Below, piece after piece: positions 7,853-16,580 of a DNA stretch of 64,000 nucleotides (its first letter is position 1; each line of letters begins with the position of its first letter). The DNA is taken from contig NZ_JAHXZM010000003.1 in assembly GCF_019429535.1 (NCBI RefSeq), positions 540,372 through 604,371 of the forward strand. Direction: 5' to 3'. The position numbers and the translations under genes are program-made. Under the pieces are notes generated by a model that did no database searches, was not told the origin of the DNA, and saw only the letters and a program-made list of their open reading frames with translations. Source of the DNA: Sphingomonas citricola. Its GTDB lineage: Bacteria > Pseudomonadota > Alphaproteobacteria > Sphingomonadales > Sphingomonadaceae.

Positions 7853-8830
7853 ATGTCGAAGCCCGCCATCCTCAGCCGCCTGCGCCTGCCGATCATCGGT
7901 TCGCCGCTGTTCATCATCTCCGGTCCGGAGCTGGTCATCGCGCAGTGCAAGGCGGGGATCGTGGGGTCGTTTCCCGCGCTGAACGCGCGTCCGGCGGCGC
8001 TGCTCGACGAATGGCTGCATCGGATCACCGAGGAACTAGCCGCGCACAACCGCGCGCATCCCGATCGCCCCGCCGCGCCGTTCGCGGTCAATCAGATCGT
8101 GCACAAGTCGAACGACCGGCTCGAGCAGGATCTAGCGGTGTGCGAGAAGTGGCAGGTGCCTATTACGATCACCTCGCTCGGCGCGCGTGCCGAACTGAAC
8201 CAGGCCGTCCACGCCTGGGGCGGGATCACGATGCACGACGTCATCGACGACCGCTTCGCACGCAAGGCGGTGGAGAAAGGTGCCGACGGACTGATCGCGG
8301 TCGCCGCGGGCGCGGGCGGGCATGCCGGGCGCACGTCGCCGTTCGCGCTGGTGAGCGAGATCAGGCAATGGTTCGACGGTCCGCTGGCTCTGTCGGGATC
8401 GATCGGCACCGGCGACGCGGTTCTGGCGGCGGAGGCGATGGGCGCCGATTTTGCTTACGCCGGATCGATCTTCATCGCGACCGAGGAAGCGAACGCCGAC
8501 GACCGCTACAAGCAGGGCATCGTCGAGGGGCGCGCCGCCGACATCGTCTATTCGGACCTATTCACCGGCGTGCACGGCAACTACCTGCGCGGGTCGATCG
8601 AGGCGGCGGGGCTCGACCCCGACAACCTGCCCGCGGGCGACTATAAGACGATGAACTTCGGCGGCGGCGACAATGCCGGCAAGGCGAAGGCGTGGCGCGA
8701 CATCTGGGGATCGGGCCAGGGCATCGGCTCGGTCGACAAGGTCGAAACGGTCGCGGCGCGCGTCGATCGCCTCGAGCGCGAATATCAGCGCGCGCGCGCG
8801 CGGCTCGGGCTCGGCGCCGCTGCGGCCTGA
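7853..8830 (+). CDS. Nitronate monooxygenase (NPD family flavoprotein)
   Basis: A 325-residue FMN-dependent TIM-barrel enzyme that oxidises alkyl nitronates (such as 3-nitropropionate) to carbonyl compounds and nitrite. The family motifs are IIGSPLFIISGPELVIAQCK near the N-terminus, AAGAGGHAG with the probable catalytic His, LSGSIGTGDAVLAAEAMGAD for phosphate binding, and the late FGGGDNAGKAKAWRDIWGSGQG typical of the bacterial class I subgroup. It starts 40 bp after the carbonic anhydrase gene and is probably co-transcribed with it. Role: detoxification of nitro compounds. Confidence 0.92.
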   Translation: MSKPAILSRLRLPIIGSPLFIISGPELVIAQCKAGIVGSFPALNARPAALLDEWLHRITEELAAHNRAHPDRPAAPFAVNQIVHKSNDRLEQDLAVCEKWQVPITITSLGARAELNQAVHAWGGITMHDVIDDRFARKAVEKGADGLIAVAAGAGGHAGRTSPFALVSEIRQWFDGPLALSGSIGTGDAVLAAEAMGADFAYAGSIFIATEEANADDRYKQGIVEGRAADIVYSDLFTGVHGNYLRGSIEAAGLDPDNLPAGDYKTMNFGGGDNAGKAKAWRDIWGSGQGIGSVDKVETVAARVDRLEREYQRARARLGLGAAAA

Positions 8831-8843
8831 ACCACGCGAACGC

Positions 8844-9305
8844 CTAGAACGCGGTCGCCAACCGATCGAGCATCGCGCGGGCGGGGCTCGGTTCGTACGC
8901 GCCGCGCCCCTGTGCCGCGTCGAGCCGCGACACGCGGCGATGGAGGTCGATGCTCGCCGCGATCATCCGCTGCGCCTGCGCGGGCATGTCGTCGGCGACG
9001 TGCGCGTCGGTATCGGGGGCCTCGCCCAGCCGCCGCGACGGTTCCAGCGCCTGCGCTGCTGACAGTTCCCCCGCGATCACCGCGCGTTGAGTCAGCAACC
9101 ACGCGATCACGTGCATCAGCCGGGTCGTCACCTTGAGCGACTCGCAACTGAACGACACGCGAGTCATCGGCGACAGCATCTCCCGCTCGAGCCGCCCGAC
9201 CTCGTCGAAATAGCTGCGTGCCTCGTCGGCGAGCAGCATCGCCTCGACATAGACCGAGTCGATCAGCCGGCGATGAATTCGGTCGTCGGGAAAGCGGTGC
9301 AGCAT
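8844..9305 (-). CDS. rcdA: DUF1465 family protein, RcdA-like ClpXP adaptor
   Basis: A 153-residue all-helical protein of the DUF1465 family, whose Caulobacter member RcdA brings substrates to the ClpXP-CpdR complex, including the cell-cycle regulator CtrA. Visible features are the helix SVYVEAMLLADEARSYF, the ESLKVTTRLMHVIAWLLTQ core helix and a flexible C-terminus. No signal or membrane segment is present, so it is cytoplasmic. It is convergent with nitronate monooxygenase. The CtrA-proteolysis role is carried over from Caulobacter and not shown here. Confidence 0.82.
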   Translation of the reverse strand: MLHRFPDDRIHRRLIDSVYVEAMLLADEARSYFDEVGRLEREMLSPMTRVSFSCESLKVTTRLMHVIAWLLTQRAVIAGELSAAQALEPSRRLGEAPDTDAHVADDMPAQAQRMIAASIDLHRRVSRLDAAQGRGAYEPSPARAMLDRLATAF

Positions 9306-9386
9306 GGGTCAGGATCGTGCCATAGCGCGCGAGAACGCGCCACGGGTGCCTGCGCGCGGTACCGGCGGCGCCAGTCTCATTTCGGA

Positions 9387-9581
9387 TCAGGCGATGCTGT
9401 CGGGCAGCAGATAATCCTCGAGCGTGCTGATCTCGTCGCGCAGCTTCAGCTTTCGCTTCTTCAACCGCGCAAGCTGCAATTGGTCGGGTACACCGTCCGA
9501 CAAGGCGGCGATCGCACTGTCGAGATCGCGATGCTCGATCCGCAGCAGGTTGAGCCGCGCGAGAATATGCTGTTCGTCCAC
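9387..9581 (-). CDS. YdcH/DUF465 family small coiled-coil protein
   Basis: A 64-residue highly charged helical protein of the YdcH/DUF465 type: HRDLDSAIAAL, then QLQLARLKKRKLKLRDEI and a C-terminal LEDYLLPDSIA. The LKKRKLKLRDEI heptads predict a short coiled coil or helical hairpin. The function of the family is unknown. A second, shorter YdcH protein is encoded divergently 184 bp away. Confidence 0.85.
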   Translation of the reverse strand: MDEQHILARLNLLRIEHRDLDSAIAALSDGVPDQLQLARLKKRKLKLRDEISTLEDYLLPDSIA

Positions 9582-9765
9582 TCGGTTGCGCCCCCAGACC
9601 GCTCTTCCCCGCTCTTATAGCCGGCGATACTGCGCATGTGCAGCAAATCGCACGTCATCGCGCAGTCGCCGCGATCCGTCGCAAGGTCACGATTTGTAGC
9701 GAGACTTTCGCGTCGATTGGTGGTTCACTCCCCAGTCTCGTTCAACCACGAAGGAGGAAAGAGCG

Positions 9766-9924
9766 ATGCAGACTGCCCATATGCAGGCCCTGGAGGCGAA
9801 GCACGCCACACTCGATCAACGGATCCACGCCGAGTCGCAGCGCCCCCTGCCCGACGCCGCCGTGCTCGCGGATCTGAAGAAGCAGAAGCTGCGGTTGAAG
9901 GAAGAAATCACCGCGGCGCATTGA
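9766..9924 (+). CDS. Second YdcH/DUF465 small protein
   Basis: A 52-residue protein with the same layout as its divergent neighbour: ALEAKHATLDQRIHAE, then LADLKKQKLRLKEEI. It has a strong ribosome site (AAGGAGG, 9751-9757), and a terminator follows 12 bp after the stop. It differs enough from the neighbour that the pair is not a recent duplicate. Function unknown; the shape suggests a structural or adaptor peptide. Confidence 0.85.
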   Translation: MQTAHMQALEAKHATLDQRIHAESQRPLPDAAVLADLKKQKLRLKEEITAAH

Positions 9925-9936
9925 GGCTCTGACGTG

Positions 9937-9965
9937 GCCCGGCGGTGCTGATCCGCCGGGCTTTT
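9937..9965 (+). terminator. Intrinsic terminator after the small YdcH gene
   Basis: Perfect 9-bp GC-rich stem (9937-9945 with 9953-9961), a 7-nt loop and TTTT. It can also serve the aldehyde dehydrogenase gene converging from the right, though no T run exists in that direction. Confidence 0.8.
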
Positions 9966-9995
9966 CGATACGCCGACCACCGGCGACGACGGGAC

Positions 9996-11405
9996 TCAGC
10001 GTTTCATCTGTTGCGCGATGCCGCGCCTCGTCGCCGCGCCGTAGGGCGGCTTCAAACCAGCCAGTTTGGCAACGTCGATCTTCGGCTGCCGATACACCGC
10101 CTTCGCGTGGCTGAACGTGCGAAAGCCGTCGAGCCCGTGGTAACTGCCCATCCCCGACGGACCGACGCCGCCGAAGGGCAGATCCTCCATCGAGACGTGG
10201 AAGATCACATCGTTGATCGTCGCGCCGCCCGAGATCGTGCGGTCGAGGACCTGCCGCTGCTCGCGTTCGTCGTCGCCGAAATAATAGACCGCGAGCGGAC
10301 GGTCGCGCCGGTTGACCAGATCGATCGCGCCATCCAGCGTATCGTAGCGGCGGATCGGCAGGACGGGGCCAAAAATCTCCTCCTGCATCAGCGTCATGTC
10401 GTCGGTCACGTCGCGGACGATCGTCAGCGGCATCTTGCGGCTGTTGGTGGCGCCGAAATCCTCGTGTCCCGGGTTGACGACCTCGACGCGTGCGCCCTTC
10501 GATCGCGCATCCTCGACCCAGTCGGTCAGGCGCTGGTGGTGGCGATCGTTGATGATCGCGGTGTAGTCGGGATTGGTGAGGAGCGTCGGGTACATCGCCG
10601 ACGCCGCCGATTTGAGCCCGGCGACCACCGCTTCCTCCTGCTCGGGGCGGACGAGCATATAGTCGGGGGCGAGGCAGATCTGCCCGGCGTTCAGCATCTT
10701 GCCGAGCGCGACGCGCTCGGTCGTGCGCGCGACGTCGGCGCTTTCTCCCACGATCACCGGCGACTTGCCGCCGAGTTCGAGCGTGACGGGCACGAGGTGA
10801 TCCGCCGCGGCGTGGAGAATGTGACGCGCGATCCCCGTTGCGCCGGTGAAGATCAGGTGATCGAACGGCAGTTCCGCGAACGCCTTGCCGACCTCCGGCC
10901 CGCCCTCGACGAAGGCGAGTTCGGCCGCGTCGAAATACTGCCGCGCGATCTCAGCCATCAGCGCGCCGGTAACGGGCGTGAACTCGCTCGTCTTGACCAT
11001 CGCGCGATTGCCCGCGGCGAAAATGCCCGCGAGCGGCGACATGACGAGATTGACCGGGAAATTCCACGGCGCGATCACGCCGACGACACCCTTGGGCTGA
11101 TATTCGACCGCGGCCTTCGCGCCGAGCAGCCCGAGCGGGAATTGCACGCGACGTTTTTCCGGGCGGGCCCAGGTTTCGAGATGCTTCAACGCGTGGCGGA
11201 TCGGCGCGACCGAACTCGCGATATCGGTCATCATCGATTGTTCGCGGCTGCGATGGCCGAAATCCTCCGATAAGGCGTCGCACAGGCGGTCGGCATGGTC
11301 AGCGATCATCGCGGCTGCGCGGCTCAGCCGATCGCGCCGCGTCGCCAGGGGTTCGGGAAGCGCCGCCATGAACGCGGCACGTTGAGCATCCAATACGTCA
11401 CGCAT
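9996..11405 (-). CDS. Coniferyl aldehyde dehydrogenase-type ALDH
   Basis: A 469-residue NAD(P)-dependent aldehyde dehydrogenase. The motifs are PWNFPVNL, the catalytic Glu in LELGGKSP and the catalytic Cys in GQICLAPDY. The GQICLAPDY form and length match bacterial coniferyl aldehyde dehydrogenases (CalB), which oxidise coniferaldehyde to ferulate but often act broadly on aliphatic or aromatic aldehydes. The ATG at 11405 is used; a GTG directly upstream at 11408 is possible, and a GGGGAG site precedes both. It stands alone. No lignin-pathway neighbours are present, so the physiological substrate is open. Confidence 0.87.
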   Translation of the reverse strand: MRDVLDAQRAAFMAALPEPLATRRDRLSRAAAMIADHADRLCDALSEDFGHRSREQSMMTDIASSVAPIRHALKHLETWARPEKRRVQFPLGLLGAKAAVEYQPKGVVGVIAPWNFPVNLVMSPLAGIFAAGNRAMVKTSEFTPVTGALMAEIARQYFDAAELAFVEGGPEVGKAFAELPFDHLIFTGATGIARHILHAAADHLVPVTLELGGKSPVIVGESADVARTTERVALGKMLNAGQICLAPDYMLVRPEQEEAVVAGLKSAASAMYPTLLTNPDYTAIINDRHHQRLTDWVEDARSKGARVEVVNPGHEDFGATNSRKMPLTIVRDVTDDMTLMQEEIFGPVLPIRRYDTLDGAIDLVNRRDRPLAVYYFGDDEREQRQVLDRTISGGATINDVIFHVSMEDLPFGGVGPSGMGSYHGLDGFRTFSHAKAVYRQPKIDVAKLAGLKPPYGAATRRGIAQQMKR

Positions 11406-11431
11406 CACACTCTCCCCTGTTGTATGTTTGT

Positions 11432-11878
11432 CTAACTCGCGCAGCCGATCATCCCGGCGAGGGGCATGATCACCCCGTCCTTGTCACCGCGTTCGACGAG
11501 CAGCGTCGCGTCGGACACGATCGCACCCTGCGCCAGATCGGGCCGGCGCGTGATCGTCATGGTGAGCGTCACTGCGGTGTCCCCTGCAACGTAGCGCGTC
11601 TGGCTGGCGAACCCGAGGTCAACGGCAGCGCCGGTCGCGGCGCGCGCATAGTCGCGTACCTGCCCGTCGAGCGCGATCCGCAGCACACCCGCCTCCGCGC
11701 CCGCCATCGCGACCAGCGTCCGCGTCTCACCCGTGCTGAACAGATAGGCCGCGCACCCCTTCGCGGGCAGCGACTGCCGCCCGATGCCGCCGATCGGATA
11801 ACCGTCGATCGAGGCGGGTGGACGCGGCTCGGCGGCACCGGGTGCGAGCAGTAGCGCGGCGAGAAGCGCGGAGATCAT
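11432..11878 (-). CDS. Small exported protein coupled to prepilin peptidase
   Basis: A 148-residue protein with a short hydrophobic N-terminus (MISALLAALLLAPGAAEPRP), probably a cleaved signal. A beta-rich region follows (TRTLVAMAGAEAGVLRIALDGQVRDY, AVTLTMTI, then ATLLVERGDKDGVIMPLAGMIGCAS). I do not recognise the family. The start at 11878 overlaps the prepilin peptidase stop by 4 bp (ATGA); the upstream continuation of the frame is only shadow of that gene. Translational coupling suggests a joint role, perhaps in pilus or pseudopilus biogenesis, but this is only inference. Confidence 0.75.
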   Translation of the reverse strand: MISALLAALLLAPGAAEPRPPASIDGYPIGGIGRQSLPAKGCAAYLFSTGETRTLVAMAGAEAGVLRIALDGQVRDYARAATGAAVDLGFASQTRYVAGDTAVTLTMTITRRPDLAQGAIVSDATLLVERGDKDGVIMPLAGMIGCAS

Positions 11879-12624
11879 GGCGCCAGGATTATCATGACGA
11901 GCCACGCCGGGTAAGCCGCCACGGCGAGAAACGTCCCGAACGGCAACACATCGTCGGCGGCGACCGCGCGGCCGCGCATGGCCTGGACCAGCACCAGCCC
12001 CAAGCCGATCAGCCCGGCGAACAGCAGCACCGCGGGCAGCATCCGCCAGCCGAGCCACAGCCCGATCGCGCCGAACAGCTTGGGATCACCGCCGCCCAGC
12101 CCCTCGCGCCCGCGCAACCGGCGATAAGCGGCAGCGATCAGCCACAAGACGGCGAAGCCCCCTACCCCGCCGATCAACCGATCGCCGAGCGGCGGCGCGC
12201 ACCAGACCGCGCTCAGCACACCGGCGAGCGCGAGCACGACGACGAGCGGGTCGGGCAGCCACAGTTCGGCCGCGTCGAGCGCAGCGAGCGTCAGGAGTAG
12301 CCAGCCAAGGAACGCACCCGCCACGCCCGCCAACCCCGGCGCGGCGAACGCGGAGATGCCACCGATCGCAGCGCAGCCCAGCTCGATCCCAAGGTGCCGC
12401 GGGTCGATCTGCGCGTGGCATGTGCGGCAGCATCCACGCGCTGCGACCGCGCTGACGATCGGAACGAGATCCCACGCCGCGAGGGCGCGCCCGCAGCCAT
12501 CGCACGCCGATCGGCCGCGCAGCACCGAGCGACCCTCTGGCCAGCGCACGACGATGGTCGACAGGAAACTGCCAGCAATCGCGCCGGCAATGGCAAGAAG
12601 CACGACCCATGATGCCACCGTCAC
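11875..12624 (-). CDS. Prepilin peptidase (A24 family)
   Basis: An inner-membrane aspartic protease that cleaves and often N-methylates type IV pilin or type II pseudopilin precursors. At 249 residues it has about seven helices, an N-terminal cytoplasmic loop with two CxxC pairs (CDGC and CRTC) for zinc, and the two catalytic aspartates: one in LDAAELWLPD, the other in the GGGDPKLFG motif. I place the start at GTG 12624, with GGGAGA 6 bp upstream; an ATG 72 bp further out adds non-family sequence. No pilus structural genes are in the window. Confidence 0.88.
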   Translation of the reverse strand: MTVASWVVLLAIAGAIAGSFLSTIVVRWPEGRSVLRGRSACDGCGRALAAWDLVPIVSAVAARGCCRTCHAQIDPRHLGIELGCAAIGGISAFAAPGLAGVAGAFLGWLLLTLAALDAAELWLPDPLVVVLALAGVLSAVWCAPPLGDRLIGGVGGFAVLWLIAAAYRRLRGREGLGGGDPKLFGAIGLWLGWRMLPAVLLFAGLIGLGLVLVQAMRGRAVAADDVLPFGTFLAVAAYPAWLVMIILAP

Positions 12625-12725
12625 GCGTGTCTCCCACCTCTGGCAATCGCGTGTCGCATATCTTAGGTGCGGTGCAACAACCAGCGCCGGCTCCATGCAG
12701 GCCGGCCGCCCAGCAGGAGCATGTC

Positions 12726-13913
12726 ATGGCTAGCGATCCCGTCGTCATTCTTTCCTACGCTCGTACCCCAATGGGGTCGATGCAGGGGACCCTGGCGGGT
12801 GCGAGCGCGCCGCAACTGGGCGCAACCGCGGTGAAGGCGGCGGTCGAGCGCGCGGGCGTGAGCGCGGAAGCGGTCGAGCGGATCTATATGGGCAACGTGC
12901 TGTCCGCGGGCCTCGGCCAGGCGCCGGCGCGTCAGGCCGCGATCTTCGCGGGACTGGGCGAGCATGTCGAGGCGACGACACTCAACAAGATGTGCGGGTC
13001 GGGGCTGCAGGCGGCGATCATGGGGGCCGAAGCACTCGGCGCCGGGTCGATCGACCTGCTCGTCGCGGGCGGCATGGAGAGCATGACCAACGCGCCTTAT
13101 CTTTCGAAGGCGCACCGCGGCGGCGCGCGGATCGGGCACGATCGCCTGTTCGATCACATGTTCCTCGACGGGCTCGAAGATGCGTACGAGCCGGGCAAGG
13201 CGATGGGTGTGTTCGCCGAGGAGACCGCGCAGGAATATCAGTTCACGCGCGAGGCGCAGGACGATTACGCGATCAAATCGCTCCAGCGCGCGCAGGCGGC
13301 GCAGAAGTCGGGCGCGTTCGACCGTGAGATCGTGTCGGTGGAGGTCGCCGGGCGCAAGGGCAGCACAACGGTCAGCCTCGACGAGCAGCCGGCGAAGGGC
13401 GATGTCGCCAAGATCCCGACGCTGAAGGCGGCGTTCGCGAAGGACGGCACGATCACCGCCGCCAACGCTTCGTCGATTTCCGACGGTGCGGCCGCGCTGG
13501 TGATGACGCGGCTGTCGGTCGCCGAGCGGCTGGGGCTGAAGCCGGTCGCGCGCGTCGTCTCCAACGCCGCGCACGCGCACGCCCCCGCCCGCTTCACCAC
13601 CGCGCCGGTCGCGGCGATGCGCAAGGCGTTGGAACGCGCAGGTTGGAGCAAGGATGAGGTCGACCTGTTCGAGGTCAATGAGGCGTTCGCCTGTGTCGCG
13701 ATGATCGCGATGCGCGATCTCGGGATCGATCACGAGAAGCTCAACGTCAACGGCGGCGCGTGCGCGCTGGGTCACCCGATCGGTGCCTCGGGCGCGCGCG
13801 TGCTCGCGACGTTGCTCGGTGCGATGGAGAATCGCGGCGAGAAGCGCGGGCTCGCGTCGCTGTGCATCGGCGGCGGCGAGGCGGTCGCGATGGCGGTCGA
13901 ACTGATGAACTGA
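12726..13913 (+). CDS. Acetyl-CoA C-acetyltransferase (thiolase)
   Basis: A 395-residue class II thiolase condensing or cleaving acetoacetyl-CoA. The nucleophile is C90 in NKMCGSG, and the C-terminal motifs are NEAF, NVNGGACALGHPIGASG and CIGGGEAVA with the catalytic Cys. It is more like biosynthetic PhaA/AtoB thiolases than long-chain FadA. An AGGAG site sits 7 bp before the ATG. It is divergent from the prepilin peptidase. Roles in short-chain fatty acid, ketone or polyhydroxyalkanoate metabolism are all possible, as no PHA genes are adjacent. Confidence 0.95.
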   Translation: MASDPVVILSYARTPMGSMQGTLAGASAPQLGATAVKAAVERAGVSAEAVERIYMGNVLSAGLGQAPARQAAIFAGLGEHVEATTLNKMCGSGLQAAIMGAEALGAGSIDLLVAGGMESMTNAPYLSKAHRGGARIGHDRLFDHMFLDGLEDAYEPGKAMGVFAEETAQEYQFTREAQDDYAIKSLQRAQAAQKSGAFDREIVSVEVAGRKGSTTVSLDEQPAKGDVAKIPTLKAAFAKDGTITAANASSISDGAAALVMTRLSVAERLGLKPVARVVSNAAHAHAPARFTTAPVAAMRKALERAGWSKDEVDLFEVNEAFACVAMIAMRDLGIDHEKLNVNGGACALGHPIGASGARVLATLLGAMENRGEKRGLASLCIGGGEAVAMAVELMN

Positions 13914-13922
13914 CGGATCGTC

Positions 13923-13945
13923 GCCCCTCCCGATGCGGGAGGGGC
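13923..13945. terminator. Palindrome between convergent genes, probable bidirectional terminator
   Basis: Perfect 9-bp GC-rich stem (13923-13931 with 13937-13945) and a GATGC loop between the thiolase and the MBL gene. No T run follows on either strand. From memory, sphingomonad genomes carry many intergenic copies of this CCCCTCCC/GGGAGGGG palindrome, so it may also belong to a repeat family. Confidence 0.6.
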
Positions 13946-13951
13946 GGCGGT

Positions 13952-14830
13952 TCAACGCTGCTCGGGCTGGAAGGCGTAGCCCGCGCCCGATCGGACAACG
14001 TAGCCGATGCCGGGATAGGGGAAATGCCCGGCGAAAATGCGCTGATGCGTCGCTGCCAGTTGTGCGAGTTCGCGCTCGCGTGTCCGTGCGCCCTGCTGCT
14101 TGTCGCCGTCATATTGGATCCGCCACGCCGGCTCGGCGAGCGAGACGATCGCGCTGTGTGCGGTGTCGCCGATGACGAGCAGGCTCTGCTTCCCCGAGCT
14201 GATGCGATAGCCGCTGTGGCCCGGCGTATGGCCGGGAAGCGCCACCGCGGTGATGCCGGGCATCACCTGCGCACCCGGTGCGAAGGTTTTCACTTGCGCC
14301 TTGATCACCGGCGCGACCGCGGCGGCGCGGCCCTGCTGTAATGACTGCCATTCGGGCGCTGACATCCGCATCGTCGCGCGGGGGAAGGCGGGTTTGCCGT
14401 TCGCATCGACCAGGCCGCCGACGTGATCGGGGTGGCCGTGCGTGATCAGCACGTCGGTTACCTGATCGGGCGTGACCCCGGCGGCGGCGAGGCTGCGCAC
14501 CAGCACGCCGTTCATCTTCGCGCCGAAACCGCTGTCGATCAGCACCACGCGACCCGGTAGACGGACGAGAAGCTGGTCGACGCCGAGTGTGATCGGATCG
14601 GCGGGCGCACCCCGCGCGCGCAATACCGCCGCGACGTCCGCAGTCGGATGACCAATGCCGAACGTCTGCCCGTCGTTCGCCACGACGTTTTTCGCGTCGC
14701 GCAGCGAGACGACCTCGACCGCGCCGACGCGAAACGGGGTGGCGGCGGGCGCGGCAACCCGCGGCGCGGCGGATACCGCGACCGCGGCGAAGGCAGCACC
14801 GAGCGCGAGCGAGGCGAGTGGGCGGATCAT
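13952..14830 (-). CDS. Exported MBL-fold hydrolase
   Basis: A 292-residue metallo-beta-lactamase-fold protein with an N-terminal signal peptide (MIRPLASLALGAAFAAVAVSAAP), so it is periplasmic or secreted. The metal-binding motif is THGHPDHVGG, with later ligands in GHTPGHSGY and GDTAHS. The layout resembles the AttM/AiiB lactonase-like or general MBL-fold hydrolase group rather than true class B beta-lactamases. The substrate (lactone, ester or beta-lactam) is unresolved. An AGAGGA site precedes the start. Confidence 0.87.
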   Translation of the reverse strand: MIRPLASLALGAAFAAVAVSAAPRVAAPAATPFRVGAVEVVSLRDAKNVVANDGQTFGIGHPTADVAAVLRARGAPADPITLGVDQLLVRLPGRVVLIDSGFGAKMNGVLVRSLAAAGVTPDQVTDVLITHGHPDHVGGLVDANGKPAFPRATMRMSAPEWQSLQQGRAAAVAPVIKAQVKTFAPGAQVMPGITAVALPGHTPGHSGYRISSGKQSLLVIGDTAHSAIVSLAEPAWRIQYDGDKQQGARTRERELAQLAATHQRIFAGHFPYPGIGYVVRSGAGYAFQPEQR

Positions 14831-14905
14831 CGAACGGGTCCTCTGCAGATGGCAGAGCCGAAATGACCGGCGCGCGCGTGCGTTCCCAGCGCGCCGCCCG
14901 CACTC

Positions 14906-15985
14906 TCAGACGAGCACGGGTTCGCGCCAGCCGTGCGGATCGAGCGCGCGACCACGCTGAATCGCGTTCAGCGTGTCGAGAATGCGCTGCGTCGTCTGCC
15001 CGGTTGACCCGGTGCCGATCGTAAACTCGTAACCGGGCCCCGCGACGCGACCGATCGGCGTCACGACCGCGGCGGTGCCGCAGGCGAAGCTCTCGACCAG
15101 GCGGCCGCTCGCCGCGTCGTCGCGCCACTGCTCGATCGAGTAGGGTTGTTCACGCACCACCAGCCCCTCGTCGCGCGCGAGGGTGAGGATCGAGTCGCGC
15201 GTGATGCCGGGGAGGATCGTCCCGGTCAGCGGCGGGGTCTGAATCGAGCCGTCGTCGAACACGAAAAAGATATTCATGCCGCCCAGCTCCTCGATCCAGC
15301 GGCGCTCCGCCGCGTCGAGGAAGACGACCTGATCGTAGCCGCGACGGATCGCCTCCTGCTGCGCAACGAGGCTTGTCGCGTAATTGCCGCCGCACTTCGC
15401 CGCGCCTGTGCCGCCCGCGCCCGCACGTGTGTAATCGTGGCTGACCCACAGCGAAATCGCGCGCGCGCCGCCCTTCCAATACGCGCCGACCGACGAGGCA
15501 AGCACCATGTAGATGTACTGCGCGGCAGGCTTGACCCCCAGAAACACCTCCGACGCGATCATGAAGGGACGCAGGTAGAGCGATCCTTCGGCGCTGGTCG
15601 GGATCCAGTCGCGATCGGTCTTCACCAGTTCATGGATCGAGGCGAGGAACAGCTCATCGGGCAGTTCGGGCATCGCCATGCGACGCGCAGAGGCGCGGAA
15701 ACGCTCGGCGTTGGCGCGCGGGCGGAACAGCGAGACGCTGTCGTCCTCCTGCCGGTACGCCTTCATGCCCTCGAAGATTTCCTGCGCGTAGTGGAGGACG
15801 GCGGATGCGGGATCCATCGTCAGCGGCGCGCGCGCGGTGATGCGCCCGTCGTGCCAGCCCTGTTCCTCGTTGTAGAGCATGACCGCCATGTGATCGGTGA
15901 ACACGCGTCCGAACACCGGGTCCACCAGTCGCGCGGTGCGGTCCTCGTTCGAGACGGGCGTGGGATGACGTTCAAGCGCGAACAC
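14906..15985 (-). CDS. ilvE: Branched-chain amino acid aminotransferase
   Basis: A PLP enzyme transferring the amino group between Val, Leu or Ile and 2-oxoglutarate. The 359-residue protein is of the larger fold-IV BCAT type (FGRVFTDHMAVMLYNEEQGW, then YAQEIFEGMKAYR). The PLP lysine lies in GAAKCGGNYATS, and ELGGMNIFFV and LTGTILPGITRDS are family motifs. The start is GTG 15985, with GGAGG 7 bp upstream; the longer frame runs into the divergent MarR gene. It is alone in its transcription unit. Confidence 0.94.
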   Translation of the reverse strand: MFALERHPTPVSNEDRTARLVDPVFGRVFTDHMAVMLYNEEQGWHDGRITARAPLTMDPASAVLHYAQEIFEGMKAYRQEDDSVSLFRPRANAERFRASARRMAMPELPDELFLASIHELVKTDRDWIPTSAEGSLYLRPFMIASEVFLGVKPAAQYIYMVLASSVGAYWKGGARAISLWVSHDYTRAGAGGTGAAKCGGNYATSLVAQQEAIRRGYDQVVFLDAAERRWIEELGGMNIFFVFDDGSIQTPPLTGTILPGITRDSILTLARDEGLVVREQPYSIEQWRDDAASGRLVESFACGTAAVVTPIGRVAGPGYEFTIGTGSTGQTTQRILDTLNAIQRGRALDPHGWREPVLV

Positions 15986-16040
15986 GGCGGTTCCTCCAGG
16001 TATGATGCGCCGCAAAGCGGGTTGCGGTCGGTTATGGGCG

Positions 16041-16562
16041 ATGGCAAAGCCGGTCAACATGACTGCCCCACCCCAGCCCGCCCCTTCCCAGATCGCGTCG
16101 CCGCAGTTTCTTCGGGAGCCCGAGCTGCGTCGGGGCATGGAGCTGCTCTACTTCGGAAACAGCCACATTACACGCGCGATCGATCGCGGGCTGGCGAAAC
16201 AGGGGCTCGGCCGCGCGCACCACCGCGCGCTTTATTTCATCGCGCGGCGGCCCGACATGCCGGTCAGCGAGCTGCTCGCGTTGCTCAACATCACCAAGCA
16301 ATCGCTCGGCCGCGTGCTCAACGAATTGATCGAGCGCAACATGGTCGAGACGCGACCGGGCGAGCGCGACCGGCGCCAACGGCTGTTGCGACTGACCGAG
16401 GAAGGTGCAGCACTGGAGGCGCAGTTGTTCGAGGCGCTGCGTGAACGGCTGTCCGCCGCCTATTCGCGCGCCGGGATGAATGCGGTGACGGGGTTCTGGG
16501 CGGTACTCGAAGGGCTGATCCCGCCCGAGGAAATGCCGCGGGTCGAGGCGCTGCGCCGCTGA
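16041..16562 (+). CDS. MarR-family transcription regulator
   Basis: A 173-residue winged-helix regulator. The recognition region is MPVSELLALLNITKQSLGRVLNELIERNMV, with the beta-wing RPGERDRRQRLLRLTEEG, both standard for MarR. Dimerisation helices flank it. The start may be ATG 16041 or ATG 16059; neither has a clear ribosome site. It is divergent from ilvE with a 55-bp gap, so it may regulate ilvE or itself, but no palindromic operator stands out. The ligand is unknown. Confidence 0.88.
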   Translation: MAKPVNMTAPPQPAPSQIASPQFLREPELRRGMELLYFGNSHITRAIDRGLAKQGLGRAHHRALYFIARRPDMPVSELLALLNITKQSLGRVLNELIERNMVETRPGERDRRQRLLRLTEEGAALEAQLFEALRERLSAAYSRAGMNAVTGFWAVLEGLIPPEEMPRVEALRR

Positions 16563-16580
16563 TCGATACCTGACCGCCGC

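Noticed and set aside
9945..11273. Open frames of 430-550 codons opposite known genes (for example also at 44896-46548, 35724-37199 and 18275-19813)
   Set aside because: They mirror recognised genes, have shadow-type composition and cross real gene boundaries. High GC explains the absence of stops.
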